64,000 nucleotides of DNA, taken from contig NC_053142.1 of assembly GCF_016808335.1 (NCBI RefSeq), positions 45,489,674 through 45,553,673 on the forward strand, read 5' to 3'. The notes below the pieces were generated by a model. The model was not told the origin of the DNA and did no database searches. It saw only the letters and a program-made list of their open reading frames with translations. Positions 46,810 through 57,405 of the stretch are shown here, piece after piece. The position numbers were made by a program, and so were the translations under genes. This DNA comes from Panicum virgatum (lineage: Eukaryota > Streptophyta > Magnoliopsida > Poales > Poaceae). Numbering within the stretch: position 1 is the stretch's first letter; the number at the start of each line of letters is the position of its first letter.

Positions 46810-47524
46810 AGCCCCCGAGCTCTTCGTAGCCGAGTCCTGCAGGCGTCGAGTACTTGGCTAGGCGTCTTCGAGTACTTCAAGTAGTCCTTCAAGTAATTCC
46901 ATTTGCTTCGAGGCTGTGAGGTGCTCAAGCCCTGAAATCTTGATCATATATGATGCGCGAAGTACTCGCGCTCCATATGGAGTAGCCCCCGAGCCTTAGG
47001 TTGAATCGCAGAATCAAGCTGAGGGTCACTTCAGATATTTTCCAAAAAAATTGAAAAATAAATCTCTAATGCCTATATCCAGCAGCCCCCGAGCCTTAAA
47101 TCAAAATCCCCTTTTGCTGCGAGTAGCCCCCGAGCATAGATTTTGGAATTAAGGATTTACGTCGTGGCATCAAATTTTATCATTCATATTATTTACAGGA
47201 TTCATCAGATCCGGAATCCGAAAAGACCTCTTTTTCGGGTAAAATCCCAGAAAAATGATACAATTGGATCCGCCACACTGATTGCACCCGAAATAATTTC
47301 AGGAGTAAAACTCAGGATGTACGGCTCTTTATTCATTGCTCACATGAGACGTTACTATTTAGAGAATCTGCATTATTGCAACTTTGACTGCGTCCGTGAA
47401 TGCTGCCATGAATGCGTCCGTAAAACGTGCACTGTTGATTCACGGGTTCTCCTTCAGCAAGTCTCCTTGTGGCTATAAAAGGTAGGGAAGAGGGTTTTGC
47501 CAGAAGCACCAAAGTGTAGCGACC

Positions 47525-47596
47525 ATGGCTTTTCTTTGGTGTTCTTGCTCTCGCCCTCCTGAGATTTGTGTAGTTCTTTCCAACAAAAGATGCTAG
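47525..47596 (+). CDS. 23-residue micro-ORF in the antisense leader, copy 2
   Basis: It reads MAFLWCSCSRPPEICVVLSN then KRC and TAG, 48 bases after GGCTATAAAAGGTAGG. The frame and Cys positions equal those of copy 1 despite substitutions. Confidence 0.35.
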   Translation: MAFLWCSCSRPPEICVVLSNKRC

Positions 47597-48291
47597 AAGA
47601 GAACTTGCGAGTGACAAGAGAAGTCTCTGCTGCCTCCTTCTGCATCCCTAATGCCCTCGTCGGATCCATGCTGGACATCATGTCCTTGCATCTTCCAATG
47701 AGGCAGTTTTGGGGTCACTGGGTTGAGTCTTGTTGTGTCACATCCTTGGGGTTCCCTGTTTCTAGGTGCCCAAGAACTGACATCTCTGGCGGGGAAGCTT
47801 GATCTTGCCACAAAGTGTTCAGGGTGAGAGAGAGAAATTTCTCTGCAAGATGCTACAAGAGGACTTGCGAGGTGATTACTGTAATCTGTCTCCATACTCT
47901 TGTAGCTTATCTCCCTGAATACAAATATCTTTATTCCCAAAATAGGAATAATAAGTTTGTACTCTGTCACGGCCTCGGGCCGATCTAGCTGCAGCATGCT
48001 TCTCAGGAAGCCAAGAAGTGTGCGCGTAGACCCGAGTCGTTTGTAAAGTTATGTAAAAAGTACTCGAGTTGTAATGTCGAGTAGTTGTACTGTGTTGAGT
48101 ACTTTTCCTTATTTTGGAATGTAATTCTAGTTAAGAAAAAGAATGTCGAGTAGTCGACTAGGGATGTGAGTGTTTTCCTTTCCAGAATGTAATCTCAGAA
48201 AAAAGGAATGTCTCTTTAAAACCCCGTTTTTTCCGCGATTTGCAACGGACTTTTGGCCTGTTGGGTGTTTTTACCATGTTGCCACCGCCAT

Positions 48292-48299
48292 TATAAAAT
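48292..48299 (+). promoter_or_regulatory. TATA box of the antisense gene, copy 2
   Basis: TATAAAAT at the same distance (about 142 bases) before the ATG at 48441 as in copy 1. Confidence 0.5.
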
Positions 48300-48440
48300 G
48301 AAGTGGTAACTTAGGTTTTACCCCACTGGCCGCCACTTGTTTTTACTGCTTCAGATCTGTTTTTTCACTCTCGAGCTCCCAGATCCAAAGTTCTTGTTTC
48401 CCTTAGCTCCCCACTATCGCCCTAGGGTTTCCGCCAGTGT

Positions 48441-51395
48441 ATGCGCGTGAAGCGATCCGTAGATTTCCAGATGCCCCCCAAGAAATCGACCAAGGGAAAG
48501 GGTGTGGCTGTAGAGCCAACTCGTGATGAGGGTTGGAACACAAGTAAGTGTTCTCAATATGACTTAGATTCTCTAGTGTCGCAGGGTCTTTTAGTTCCCA
48601 AATCTGTTATCCAATGGCGTCCTGCCTTGGGTTCAGATCATCCATATGAAAATACAGGGAAAATCGTTGCTTTCACCTCATACTTGGAACGAGGATTGGG
48701 GTTTCCTTGCTCTTCTTTCTTTTTTGGACTCCTGCGCTACTATAGGATCCAATTGCATCATCTTACACCTAATTTCTTTGTTCATATTTCCATCTTTGTG
48801 CATTTATGCGAAGTTTTTCTGGGCATCGAGCCCCATTTTGAACTCTTCCGCTACCTTTTCCATTTAAAGCCGCAGCCCAACATATTCATCTTAGATGTAG
48901 TAGGGGGCGCGGGTCTCCAACTTAGTCAAAGGAATGATAGAGTGTATATCCCTTATGACCTTAGTAATAAAGTAATCAAATGGAAATCCAAGTGGTTCTA
49001 TGTCGAGAACCAGTCGAGCAGTTTTCCATCCATTACTCCCGACCCTCCAATCCAATGGCCCAAGTAGAATAAGAAATCAGTCGACGAGAGTCAAATCTCT
49101 GAACTACTCACGCGGATTGCCATTTTAAGGCAAAATATGTTGACTGGGGAAACAGTCATGCTTGACTGGATGAGTCGAAGAATCCAGCCATTGCAGGCTC
49201 GGGAATCGATTGGATTCCAGTATTAGGGAACAACTGATCCGTCAAGATACTAAAAGGAAGAGATCTCGGATGATGTAGTTTTTAGTCGAATACAACGACT
49301 TCTAGAGAATGTAAATAATATCCCAGTTGTTCCTGGTATATTTTCTGCTGCGAATCCAACGAAGTAGGTACTTGATAGGAGTAGTCGATTCATAGAAATC
49401 GAGTACTTTACCATAGTGTAAATCTGATAGGATTTGCTTTCTGTAGGAGGACGTGAATCGCTTTAAAAGTAGTCCTTCGCTACCAGGCATTTATTCGCCC
49501 TTTTGTTATTCTAATTTCCTCGATCTGTTAATCAAATCTTAGTATGCTCATATGAAGTATCATATAAATAGTACTGATGTCCAGACTTGGTTGGGCAGAT
49601 GAGGCAGCGTCTGGAGAAAGGAGTGATGAGGAGCACATCCCCACTCTAAGTGCTGATGCCTAGATCGAGCACCCAAGGAGTACTCGGTCAGTGGCGAGGC
49701 ATAATAGCTCCTCCCATACTACTAGCGACAGGTAAGTAGCTAGTTATTTTGCAATCGACTACTTTCTAGTTGTCGATTTACAAGTTTTGATTTGTGTTTT
49801 AATTTTTAAGTCCGGCGGCTAAAATGCCACGGATCGTATCATCTGGGGATGATATTGTGGTGGGACAGACAGTCCCCTCCACCACATGTACCCATCAAGT
49901 GGGATCGGGGCTGCTCATTCAGTGAGTAGTTCCGATATAAACAAGACCGTCGATGCGGGTAAGCTGGCGGTGATCACAAAGCCTGCCCGTAAATTTGGCA
50001 TCAAGGAGTTTGCCCTAATAAGAGCTCCTGCATAAGTTCTTTAGAACTTGTATGCGTAGGATCTGTTTTGAATCTAGTAGTTTGTAACTACTTTGTCTTT
50101 GTAGAGATGCGGTCTTGGGAGAGGACGTGGGAACTGAGAGCCACTCGGCTCCTCAGTTGGGGCTGGAGAAGCCCCCGAGTACTCCTGAGATGAGTACTCG
50201 CAATGCGGAGGCAATGGCCAACGCTATGCTTCTGGATTCTCCATTGCCGAACTTGGAGAGGGCCAATGAGGAAATCCCAGAGGATGGCGGAAGCGGCAGG
50301 CTTCTAGGAGAAGGAGAAGGCGAGAAGCTTCTTGAGGGAGGCGATGATAAACAGCCTGCGGAGACCCCTGCAGGTAAGCTTGTAGTGTCTTGTAGAAAGG
50401 TATCCTTTTGTTTGCTCTTAATGTAATTAAGTAGCATGTTCTTCCTTTAGATTCCCAAAACACGGGGAATACTGTAGGAAGGATTGAAGAAGGGCCCAAG
50501 AAGGCTATTGCTGTAGCGCGTACTTCCCAAGTCACATCGGGAAGTGACTTGTCGCGAGAAAAGGTAGAGCATGCTTTTAAGCTGCTGGAGGTAAGTAGTC
50601 GAATGCTTCGAGTACTTCTATAGTAGATCGAGTAGTATGCTGATCTTTTTTGTTTTGCAGGAGGCACTGGGACGAAAGGGTGTCCAGACGCCAGATGAGA
50701 TAGAGCTAAATGCTCTCAAGGATAGGGTTAAGACGCTCTCATCTGAGAAGACTGCTCTTGAAGGGAAGCTGAAAAAGCTTTCCCAATCTAAGAAAGGTTA
50801 GTCTTTAGCATTTGATATGCATTCGACTTAGTAGATCCGCTTGGTGTTTATAAGATTTTCTTTTTTAATCGAGTACACAGCTTGTGCCAAATCTTTAGAG
50901 ATTCAGGAAAGCTTGGTACTAGATTTAAAGATTCTTATGTACCGAAACATAGATGAGATAGAAAAGCTTAAGAAGATTAAAGAAGATTCTGAATGAGAGG
51001 CAGCATAGATGCTGCAACAGCTCAAGACTTTGTCGGAGTCTTGAGACTCGATGCAGCGGGAGCTCGTGGAGCTAAAGGAAGTCAGAGATGCCGCCCTGGA
51101 GGTAACGGAGGCCATGGATATCCCGGGAAGGGACGGAGATGAGCCAATCACGCTGGCCGGGAGGCTTCGCAGGGTGCCTGGAGCCTTCGAGAGGTTTGTC
51201 TCCCACATTACCCGCCAGTACATAGGTCACGTACTTGGGCTGGTGAAATCTTATTGGCCAACCACTCGTCTGGATGCTCTTGGACGAGGAGTCAAGGCTG
51301 ATTGTACTGATGATCAGTTTCGTCAGTATTTGGCAGAAACTTTCGGGGTGGCTGATCAGATTGTAGATGCCTTGAGCAGGGCAGAGTCTCCTTAA
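48441..51395 (+). pseudogene. Antisense gene of the Tat/Zeon-like element, copy 2 (putative gypsy-type transposon domain plus coiled coil)
   Basis: The first exon-like frame (48441-49067, 208 residues) begins MRVKRSVDFQMPPKKSTKGK and carries the pattern of the 'putative gypsy type transposon' family (Pfam PF04195): WNTSKCSQYDLDSLVSQGLL, FVHLCEVFLGIEPHFELFRY, FHLKPQPNI, GGAGLQLSQRND, KWKSKWFYVENQ. Later segments at about 50,108-50,374, 50,452-50,590, 50,661-50,795 and 51,051-51,395, separated by GT-AG-like gaps, encode an acidic linker, coiled coil (ELNALKDRVKTLSSEKTALE) and an end reading FGVADQIVDALSRAESP. Stops occur at about 49,066, 49,226 and 50,994, so the copy is damaged. Tat-lineage elements are known to carry such an antisense ORF between pol and the 3' LTR; its role is unknown. 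Confidence 0.7.
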
Positions 51396-51659
51396 GCTTT
51401 TCTTGTAATTGAGTTGGCGTGTGGGCCAGAAGTACTTTGAACAAATGCTGGATGTTTGTGTAAAGTCAAGTACTTGTTAGGATTGTGGAATCCCTTGATG
51501 TGTCGAGTAGTTGTATTCATGAGTCCTGAGTGTAGGCAGCATTAGGCCCACTCAGTCATAATAGTAGATACGATGCATTGTATCCGTGGGTGCCTTAAGA
51601 GGCAACATATTCTCGAATCAAATGGAGTTTGTATGGCTCTGAATCATAACCACAGTGCT

Positions 51660-52990
51660 GACCGGTTAGGATTGAATCCCTCGGGATTAACCAAGTGGGA
51701 ATAACACTTAAAGGTGTGAGAAGCCGTAGCTTAGTATGAATTTCCTTTTTGAAGGAAAAATTTTCAATTAGCACGTGGCTAATATGAACTTTGTTGTCCA
51801 ATCGGGGGGAGAACTCTTATTGAGTATTTTAGGAGGCATAATAAGTTTCTTGATAGACAAGAAGACAGGCAGCTCTAGACAACTACTCAGAGTACTGAGG
51901 GAAAACATGAGTTCTTTTTTGTATCTTAAGCAAGCGAGTAGTACCTGTCAAGTACTCGAGGCAAAAAGATTCTGTAACGGAGATTCCCATAGTAAACCAA
52001 GCAAGCGGGAAACTTGTGTCAGCTTATTTTAGAGTATCAAGAACTTATTTGTACTCATTGAGGGGTTTTCGTAGTTGACCATTTAGGATAGACCTTGTTT
52101 GGTTACCCAGATAGTATGCAGCTATTTACGAAAATGACCCAAACTACTCGATCGTATCGAGTAGTATGTCCTATTAATGGACTGGATTGATTTCTAGAAT
52201 AGGACTGTTAGGATTGAACTCCGTCGAGTTAACCAAGACATGAATATTCTAGAAACATCCCAAACTTACTCGAGCAGAGCGAGTAAGGTGTCCTACATGA
52301 GGACTGGAGTAACTCTAAGACAAGTCTGTTAGGTACTAACCCTGTCGGGTTGTCCAAGATGAAGGTGCCGAAAGAGTATCCAAGACCTACTTGAGCCAGC
52401 GAGTAGGGTGTCCTTTAACCAAGGACTGGAGTAATCCGTAAGACAGAACTGTTAGGTACGAATCCCGTCGGGTTGCCCAAGACGTAAATGTCAAAGGGGT
52501 ATCCAAAACTTACTCGAGCAAGGCGAGTAAGGTGTCCTTTAACCAAGGACTGGAGTAACTCTTAGGGCAAGTCTGTTAGGTACTAACCCCGTCGGGTTTC
52601 CCACAATGAAGGTGCCGAAAGAGTATCCAAAATTTACTCGAGCAAGGCGAGTAAGGTGTCCTTTAACCAAGGACTGGAGTAATACTTGAGACAGAACTGT
52701 TAGGTACGAACCCCGTCGAGTTGCCCAAGACGTAAATGTCAGAAAGATATCCAAAACTTACTCGAGTAAGGCGAGTAAGGTGTCCTTTAACCAAGGACTG
52801 GAGTAACTCTTAGGGCAAAGCTGTTAGGTACTAACCCCGTCAGGTTGCCCAAGATGAAGGTGCCGAAAGAGTATCCAAGACCTACTCGAGCAGGGCGAGT
52901 AGGGTGTCCTACCGGAGGACTAGAGTGTCTTTTAGGACAGAACTGTTAGGTACGAACCCCGTCGGGTTTCCCAAGACGTAAATGTCAAAA
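51660..52990. repeat. Tandem array of about 123-bp units in the Zeon-like element
   Basis: Units are marked by GTTAGG at about 52206, 52328, 52451, 52574, 52699, 52823 and 52944 (spacing 121-125), with a diverged unit further left at 51665. Each has GTTAGGTACTAACCCCGTCG or GTTAGGTACGAACCCCGTCG, then GGTGTCCTTTAACCAAGGAC. Two unit types alternate: one has GATGAAGGTGCCGAAAGAGT, the other GACGTAAATGTC, giving a 246-bp higher-order period. There are no unique spacers. Confidence 0.92.
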
Positions 52991-53302
52991 AAGCACTCGA
53001 GTGAGAACCATAAAAACTACTCGATAGCTACTCTAATGCTGAGCAAGACTTTCGAGGTGGGGTATTGGTCGTGTGAGCGAGAGCCAAGTAGTCGATATAG
53101 GAGAAATCAACTTTATTTGGATTTGTCGAAATTACAATAACTGTAAAGTGACAGACTCTGACTCTTAAGACCTACCCCTTACTCATTGGACGTGAGCAAT
53201 GGTTTACATAACTGAATAAAACTTATTCGAAGATAGTATTAGTCGATATGGGGGTCGACTAGAGCTAGTCGATGCAGAGGTCGACTAGATTTATTGGTGG
53301 TT

Positions 53303-55149
53303 CTAGTCGATGCAGAGGTCGACTGGATTTTTTGGTGGTGTCTCCATTAGGAGAGGTGCCCCAAGGGCCTTGCGGAGTGAGTCACACTGGACGATCGTGT
53401 GAGAGCTCTTTGGATGGATAAAGCACTTGCGTAGCAGTACTTTGTTGATCCTGTTCCTGTTCTGAGACGATTCAGCTTGATGCTGGGTGCGTGGTCTACC
53501 CTGAGGACGAGTACTAAAGGTTGCCGGCTTGTACTTTTTGAAAGATGCGGGAGCCTTTGGCGGGATGCGATAGTTGGAAGAAGGACTATATGCATCGACT
53601 TCCTCCCGTTCCTTTCTCCTTGAGATGATGATGTTGCGCGCATCGCGCCCAACATTGATCACACTGTGGAGGTCGCAGCTGGAGTAGTCGTAGTTGTCGC
53701 CTTGCTGTTCCTGTAGGCTGTTAGCAAGGGGCTAACGCCTGAACGCCCTCTTCTGGTTGAGCTGGCGACGACGTTCGTAGAGATCTTCAGCTGGATGCTG
53801 CTTATCTAGCTGGACGGTGACAGTCACTGCTGGAGGAGGAGGAGGAGGAGCAGGTAGATCCTCCTCGGTAGTAGCTTGGCTTCTGTGATTATAGGAAGAA
53901 CAGTTTCCATGTTGTCGGAAAGGTACTTGTTGAAATCATCAAAATTGTAGTCGTCGAGGTTGAGACGCTCCGTGGGATTGCCCTCAGGTTCTTCGGTGAT
54001 ACGAACCATGAGGATTTCATGGCAAAGGTCTTGAACTTCTTGGTCTTGTTTGCTTGAGGACGGGTCTAAAGGAGTGCTCTGTTGGTAAGACAGATCCGCT
54101 AGCTGTGAGGCAGAAGCGTTGGGATCTTGTGCCTTCCTGAGGAGCACCGTTTGTCCTTGCGGCGTTGCATATATGATCAGGTTAGGGAGGGAGTCCTGAT
54201 CGGATTTGAGGTTCTTAGCCGAGTTGGACTCGACTTGTTTACTATACTGGATTAGGTCATCCAGTTGTTCCTCCGGATCGGAGGAGTACTCGAATTCGGA
54301 GTCGGTTAGCCCACGGATTTTTGAGTATGTATGCTTTGGGTGAGCGAGAAGCGGTATGCCCATCTCTACATGGAGGACGTTCTCGCTCATCCAGTGTAGT
54401 CATGATTGAGTAGGAGTTAGCCCCTCAGGCTCCTTAATCCAGGGTTTGTCATAGATTGAGTCGCTGGATTGTTCTGGGGCCTTGGCTTTTCCTTTTTTAA
54501 GCTTGGCCAGTTCCCAAAGGGCATCGGCATGCTCGGTTGATTTGGCCATAGCGTCCATGAACAGCTCGACGTTGTCTGACCACTCTTTAAGATCATCAAA
54601 TGGTTCAAAGTTCTCGAGACCGTTCATGAAGCGATCAAAGTCCTAATTGAACTTGGACTCGACTGGTTTCGGAGTCCAAGTGTGAGCAGGTTTCGGTGAA
54701 AGGCTCTGAGGTATCCTGGAGATAGACGGTCCCATCCGAACAAGCCGGGGGTTTGTCTCACCAGCTCCCCCGCTGATTCCTCCTCCCGGTTTCTGTTTTT
54801 TGTTTTGCAGAATGCTTTCAGCCACCTTAATGCAGTTGGCAAGCTTCGGATTTACCCGATCGACCCCTGAGAGCGTATCGCCCGACCTCTTCTGCGGTGG
54901 GTTTAGTGCTTTAGGGTTCTGCTGTGGCGCAGATGAGCTGAGAGCGGTTTCTGCAAGTTTGATGCAGCTCTCAATTGATTGTGAAACTTGATCTACTCCG
55001 GCGAGTAGTTCTGAGTTTTTGATCTTAGGGCGTTTGATTGTCTTGAGATGAGTCAGGTATTTTCCATGAGTTTTGGAAAAGTGAGGCTTTTCGGAATCAG
55101 AATTTATGTCGAACTCGACCAAACCAAGAGTTCGGTTTTGAGTTGACAT
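53303..55149 (-). pseudogene. Decayed gag region of the Zeon-like element
   Basis: Open segments on the minus strand follow each other from the primer-site end: 55149-54643 (MSTQNRTLGLVEFDINSDSE, with two related GVDxVxxxxxxCIKxAE repeats), 54627-54400 (acidic), 54390-53824 (MSENVLHVEMGIPLLAHPKH) and 53662-53303. The last ends with CFIHPKSSHTIVQCDSLRKA, a Cys-x2-His...His-x4-Cys zinc-type motif as found at the end of gypsy gag proteins of this group. Stops between segments show decay. No pol follows: the next 1.9 kb is the tandem array. Zeon-1 of maize likewise has gag-like sequence without pol. Confidence 0.72.
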
Positions 55150-55316
55150 GTTTTCCGGGTTGTTCGAGTCGAGTTCGGATGGAACTCTTTCTTCGTCGAG
55201 ACCCGCGGACTCACGGATTTCAGCGAATCGGGAGCGGGTTTTCGATTTCCGGGTTGCTTGATCCGGCCATCGAATTTGTTGGTGAACTCGCCGAATCCCC
55301 TACCTGGCGCGCCAGC

Positions 55317-55731
55317 TGTCGGTGTTTACCGCCAAACCTGTTCAGGGATACCCTTAGCAGTAGGGTTTGTAGGTAGGGATCGACTGCTCTAGAACTCGAT
55401 GGTACAAGGAACACAAAGATTTAGACAGATTCAGGCCGCGAGTTTGCGTAATACCCTACGTCCTTTGTGGTTTGTATTGCCTAAGGTGTTGATGATCGTT
55501 TGGAGGGGGTCCCTGCCCGCCCTTATATATCCGGGGGACAGGGTTACATGGAAAGTTATAGCCGAGTACAGTTGGAGTCCTACTACAACATAATCAGGTA
55601 TTTTTCTTTATACTGCAGCTAGTTCTATGCCTATTCAGGTAGTTACAAAAGAGGTAAGGTACATCCATGAGCTATCCCTTACTCTAGAACATTCTATGTC
55701 TATAAGCAGTCCCACTGTCCCGGGTCTGACA
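55317..55731 (-). repeat. LTR 3 (right; 5' LTR on the minus strand) of the Zeon-like element
   Basis: 415 bp with the same ends as LTR 1 and 2. It is adjacent to the primer-site region at about 55,297-55,316. Confidence 0.93.
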
Positions 55732-55898
55732 GTCAGTCTGACCCGAGTTCTTCCCCCGGGCCTCACTCGAGAGTCCCCCTGCACTTACTGCATTAGGGCA
55801 ATCCCAAAGTTTATGTTCAATTTGATCTTAAAGTGGACTAGTGTGTCCGAGGACTATAGTGCTTACAATTCCACAATGTTTAAAGGAAAAAAATTTAA

Positions 55899-56368
55899 AT
55901 TACTCCCCTAAACTATAGCTAAAAGTTTGATAACCCCTAAACTATAACTTGATTCAGTTTATCTAAATTATGCAGTTTAGTTCATTTTCCCCATAATACA
56001 ATTTGTCTTTTTCGTTTCTCTATACAGAAGTTGAATTTTAATTTCATTTTTTGCTGAATAGTAGTGGATATCACAATGAATATTTAAAAAATTGTTATAA
56101 TTTTCTCATCGTTATTTTTCATATAATTTTAAGCTTCAATGATTAATTTATTATTAATTATCCTAGCATAATAAAATAATGATAAAAATTTATGATGTAT
56201 TTTTTCTAACATGTTTTGTGATGTGTACTATTATATTGTAAAATTTCAATTTAATAGTCCACCTGTGTATGGAGAAATAAAAAAGACATTTTATTATGGA
56301 GTAATTTGAACCAAAGAATATCGTTTGAGGGATAAAATGGATCAAACGATAATTTAGGAGGTTATTCA
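55899..56368. mobile_element. AT-rich MITE with Mutator-like ends (tentative)
   Basis: The left end ATTACTCCCCTAAACTATAG and the right end, read inverted, ATAACCTCCTAAATTATCG are imperfect partners. Similar pairs occur further in (CCCCATAATACAATTTGTC and inverted CTCCATAATAAAATGTC). The 9-bp duplication expected for a Mutator-like element was not found. Confidence 0.45.
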
Positions 56369-56733
56369 TGTTTAAATCTACGAATGGACTTCAAACATAG
56401 GGGCCACTTGCTGCTCGTCCAGCCACCACCACCAAGCCCCAGCCCCCAGCGTAGGCCTACCCCCGCGCCAAGCCGCCAAATCTACCTCCTGCACCTATGC
56501 CAGTGTGTTAGAGAGAGACGACCAGGAGGAGAGGAAGGGAAGGAGGAAGAGAAAGAATCTTTGATTATTTTATTTGCTTACAGTCGGTCGACCGTAAGTT
56601 TAAGGTTGATTTTTGTTGTGGTCAGCTTTACCATTATCTCCACAATGGGTATAGTCAACTTTTCAGAAATTAAGGTTACTTTTTTTGGCACACTATAGCT
56701 GCCCTACTGCAGCGAAGACTCATCCCTCCCTCA
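56369..56733. other. Intergenic
   Basis: A short Pro-rich open frame (56,384-56,698) is the only notable content. It has no family match or splice support. Confidence 0.35.
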
Positions 56734-57056
56734 GGCCCTGTTTGGTTTGTGCTATGTTAGGATTTGTATCAACTTTGATCGCTAATTAGAGGTATTAAAT
56801 TAAGTCAGTTTTTAAACCCAATTTCAGAACCCCTGCTCTAGGAACCTTGAAGAATTTAATGAGACCTTTGAACGCGTGATTAGAGGATGTTTACTGTAGC
56901 ATCAATGTAGCCAATCATCGATTAATTACGTCATTATATTCGTCACAAAAAGTTATACTCATCCCTAAAAAGTTTTGCAAATAGACTTTATTTAGTACTC
57001 CATGCATGCGAGATTTTCTTTTCGGGAATCATGTGCTAGATCAACCAAATAAGACC
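56734..57056. mobile_element. hAT/PIF-type MITE
   Basis: The left end GGCCCTGTTTGGTTTG pairs with the right end, read inverted, GGTCTTATTTGGTTG. Internal GTTTACTGTAGCATCAATGT and ATAGACTTTATTTAGTACTC are hallmarks of an abundant grass MITE family also represented at 59305-59664. No clear target duplication was found. Confidence 0.7.
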
Positions 57057-57169
57057 TACTAAATGAAGTCTATTTGTACAAACCGCTGCGAGTACGACTA
57101 CTAATACTAATTAATTGAAATTGAAAGGAAAAGAGAACAAATATAAAGCATCAAAAAGAAAAAAAATCG

Positions 57170-57405
57170 TTTAGTACCGGTTGGTATTACCAATTGGTAC
57201 TAAACTGCTCGGCCTAGCTGCTGGCGTGGCCAGCAGTTTAGTACCGGTTGGTGCCGTTTAGTACCGGTTGGTGCCGTTTAGTACCGGTTGGTGTTACCAA
57301 CCGGTACTAAACAGGCCGTTTAGTACCGGAGGAGCGGTACCGGTCGGGAAACCGGTACAAACCGGGGATTCCCAACCGGTACTAATGAGAGATTTTCTAG
57401 CCGTG
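57170..57405. mobile_element. CACTA-type subterminal repeat remnant
   Basis: Multiple copies of TTTAGTACCGGTTGGT occur in both orientations (57172-57390), ending AATGAGAGATTTTCTAG then CCGTG. These resemble the subterminal repeats of grass En/Spm (CACTA) elements, with a decayed tip where TAGTG would be expected. No transposase and no partner end were seen. Confidence 0.6.

Larger units (their letters stand above)
43508..55731 (-). mobile_element. Tat/Zeon-like non-autonomous gypsy element with three LTRs
   Basis: LTRs of 415-416 bp lie at 43508-43923, 46394-46809 and 55317-55731. The outer flanks, GTCGG (43503-43507) and GTCAG (55732-55736), are a near-perfect target duplication. On the minus strand the 5' LTR (55317-55731) is followed by TGGCGCGCCAGGTAGGGG, the primer-site region of Zeon/cinful-type elements, then gag remnants. 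No protease, reverse transcriptase or integrase is present. Both left LTRs are preceded (minus sense) by the polypurine GAGCTCGGGGGCT. Between the first and second LTR is a second, shortened copy of the element's 3' part, breaking off at GATGAGGC. The 3' part carries an antisense gene, as Tat-lineage elements do. The three-LTR form suggests unequal recombination between elements. Confidence 0.88.

Noticed and set aside
51660..52990. Regularly spaced repeats that could recall a CRISPR array
   Set aside because: Units are about 123 bp and contiguous, with no unique spacers, inside a plant retrotransposon.
53824..53900. Leu-rich end of a gag segment as a membrane protein
   Set aside because: It is a short GGA-repeat translation (run of Leu) inside the decayed gag region.
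46394..55731. A complete Zeon-like element nested in a sibling element
   Set aside because: No 5-bp duplication flanks this unit and the host element does not resume to the right; the outer GTCGG/GTCAG pair favours recombination.
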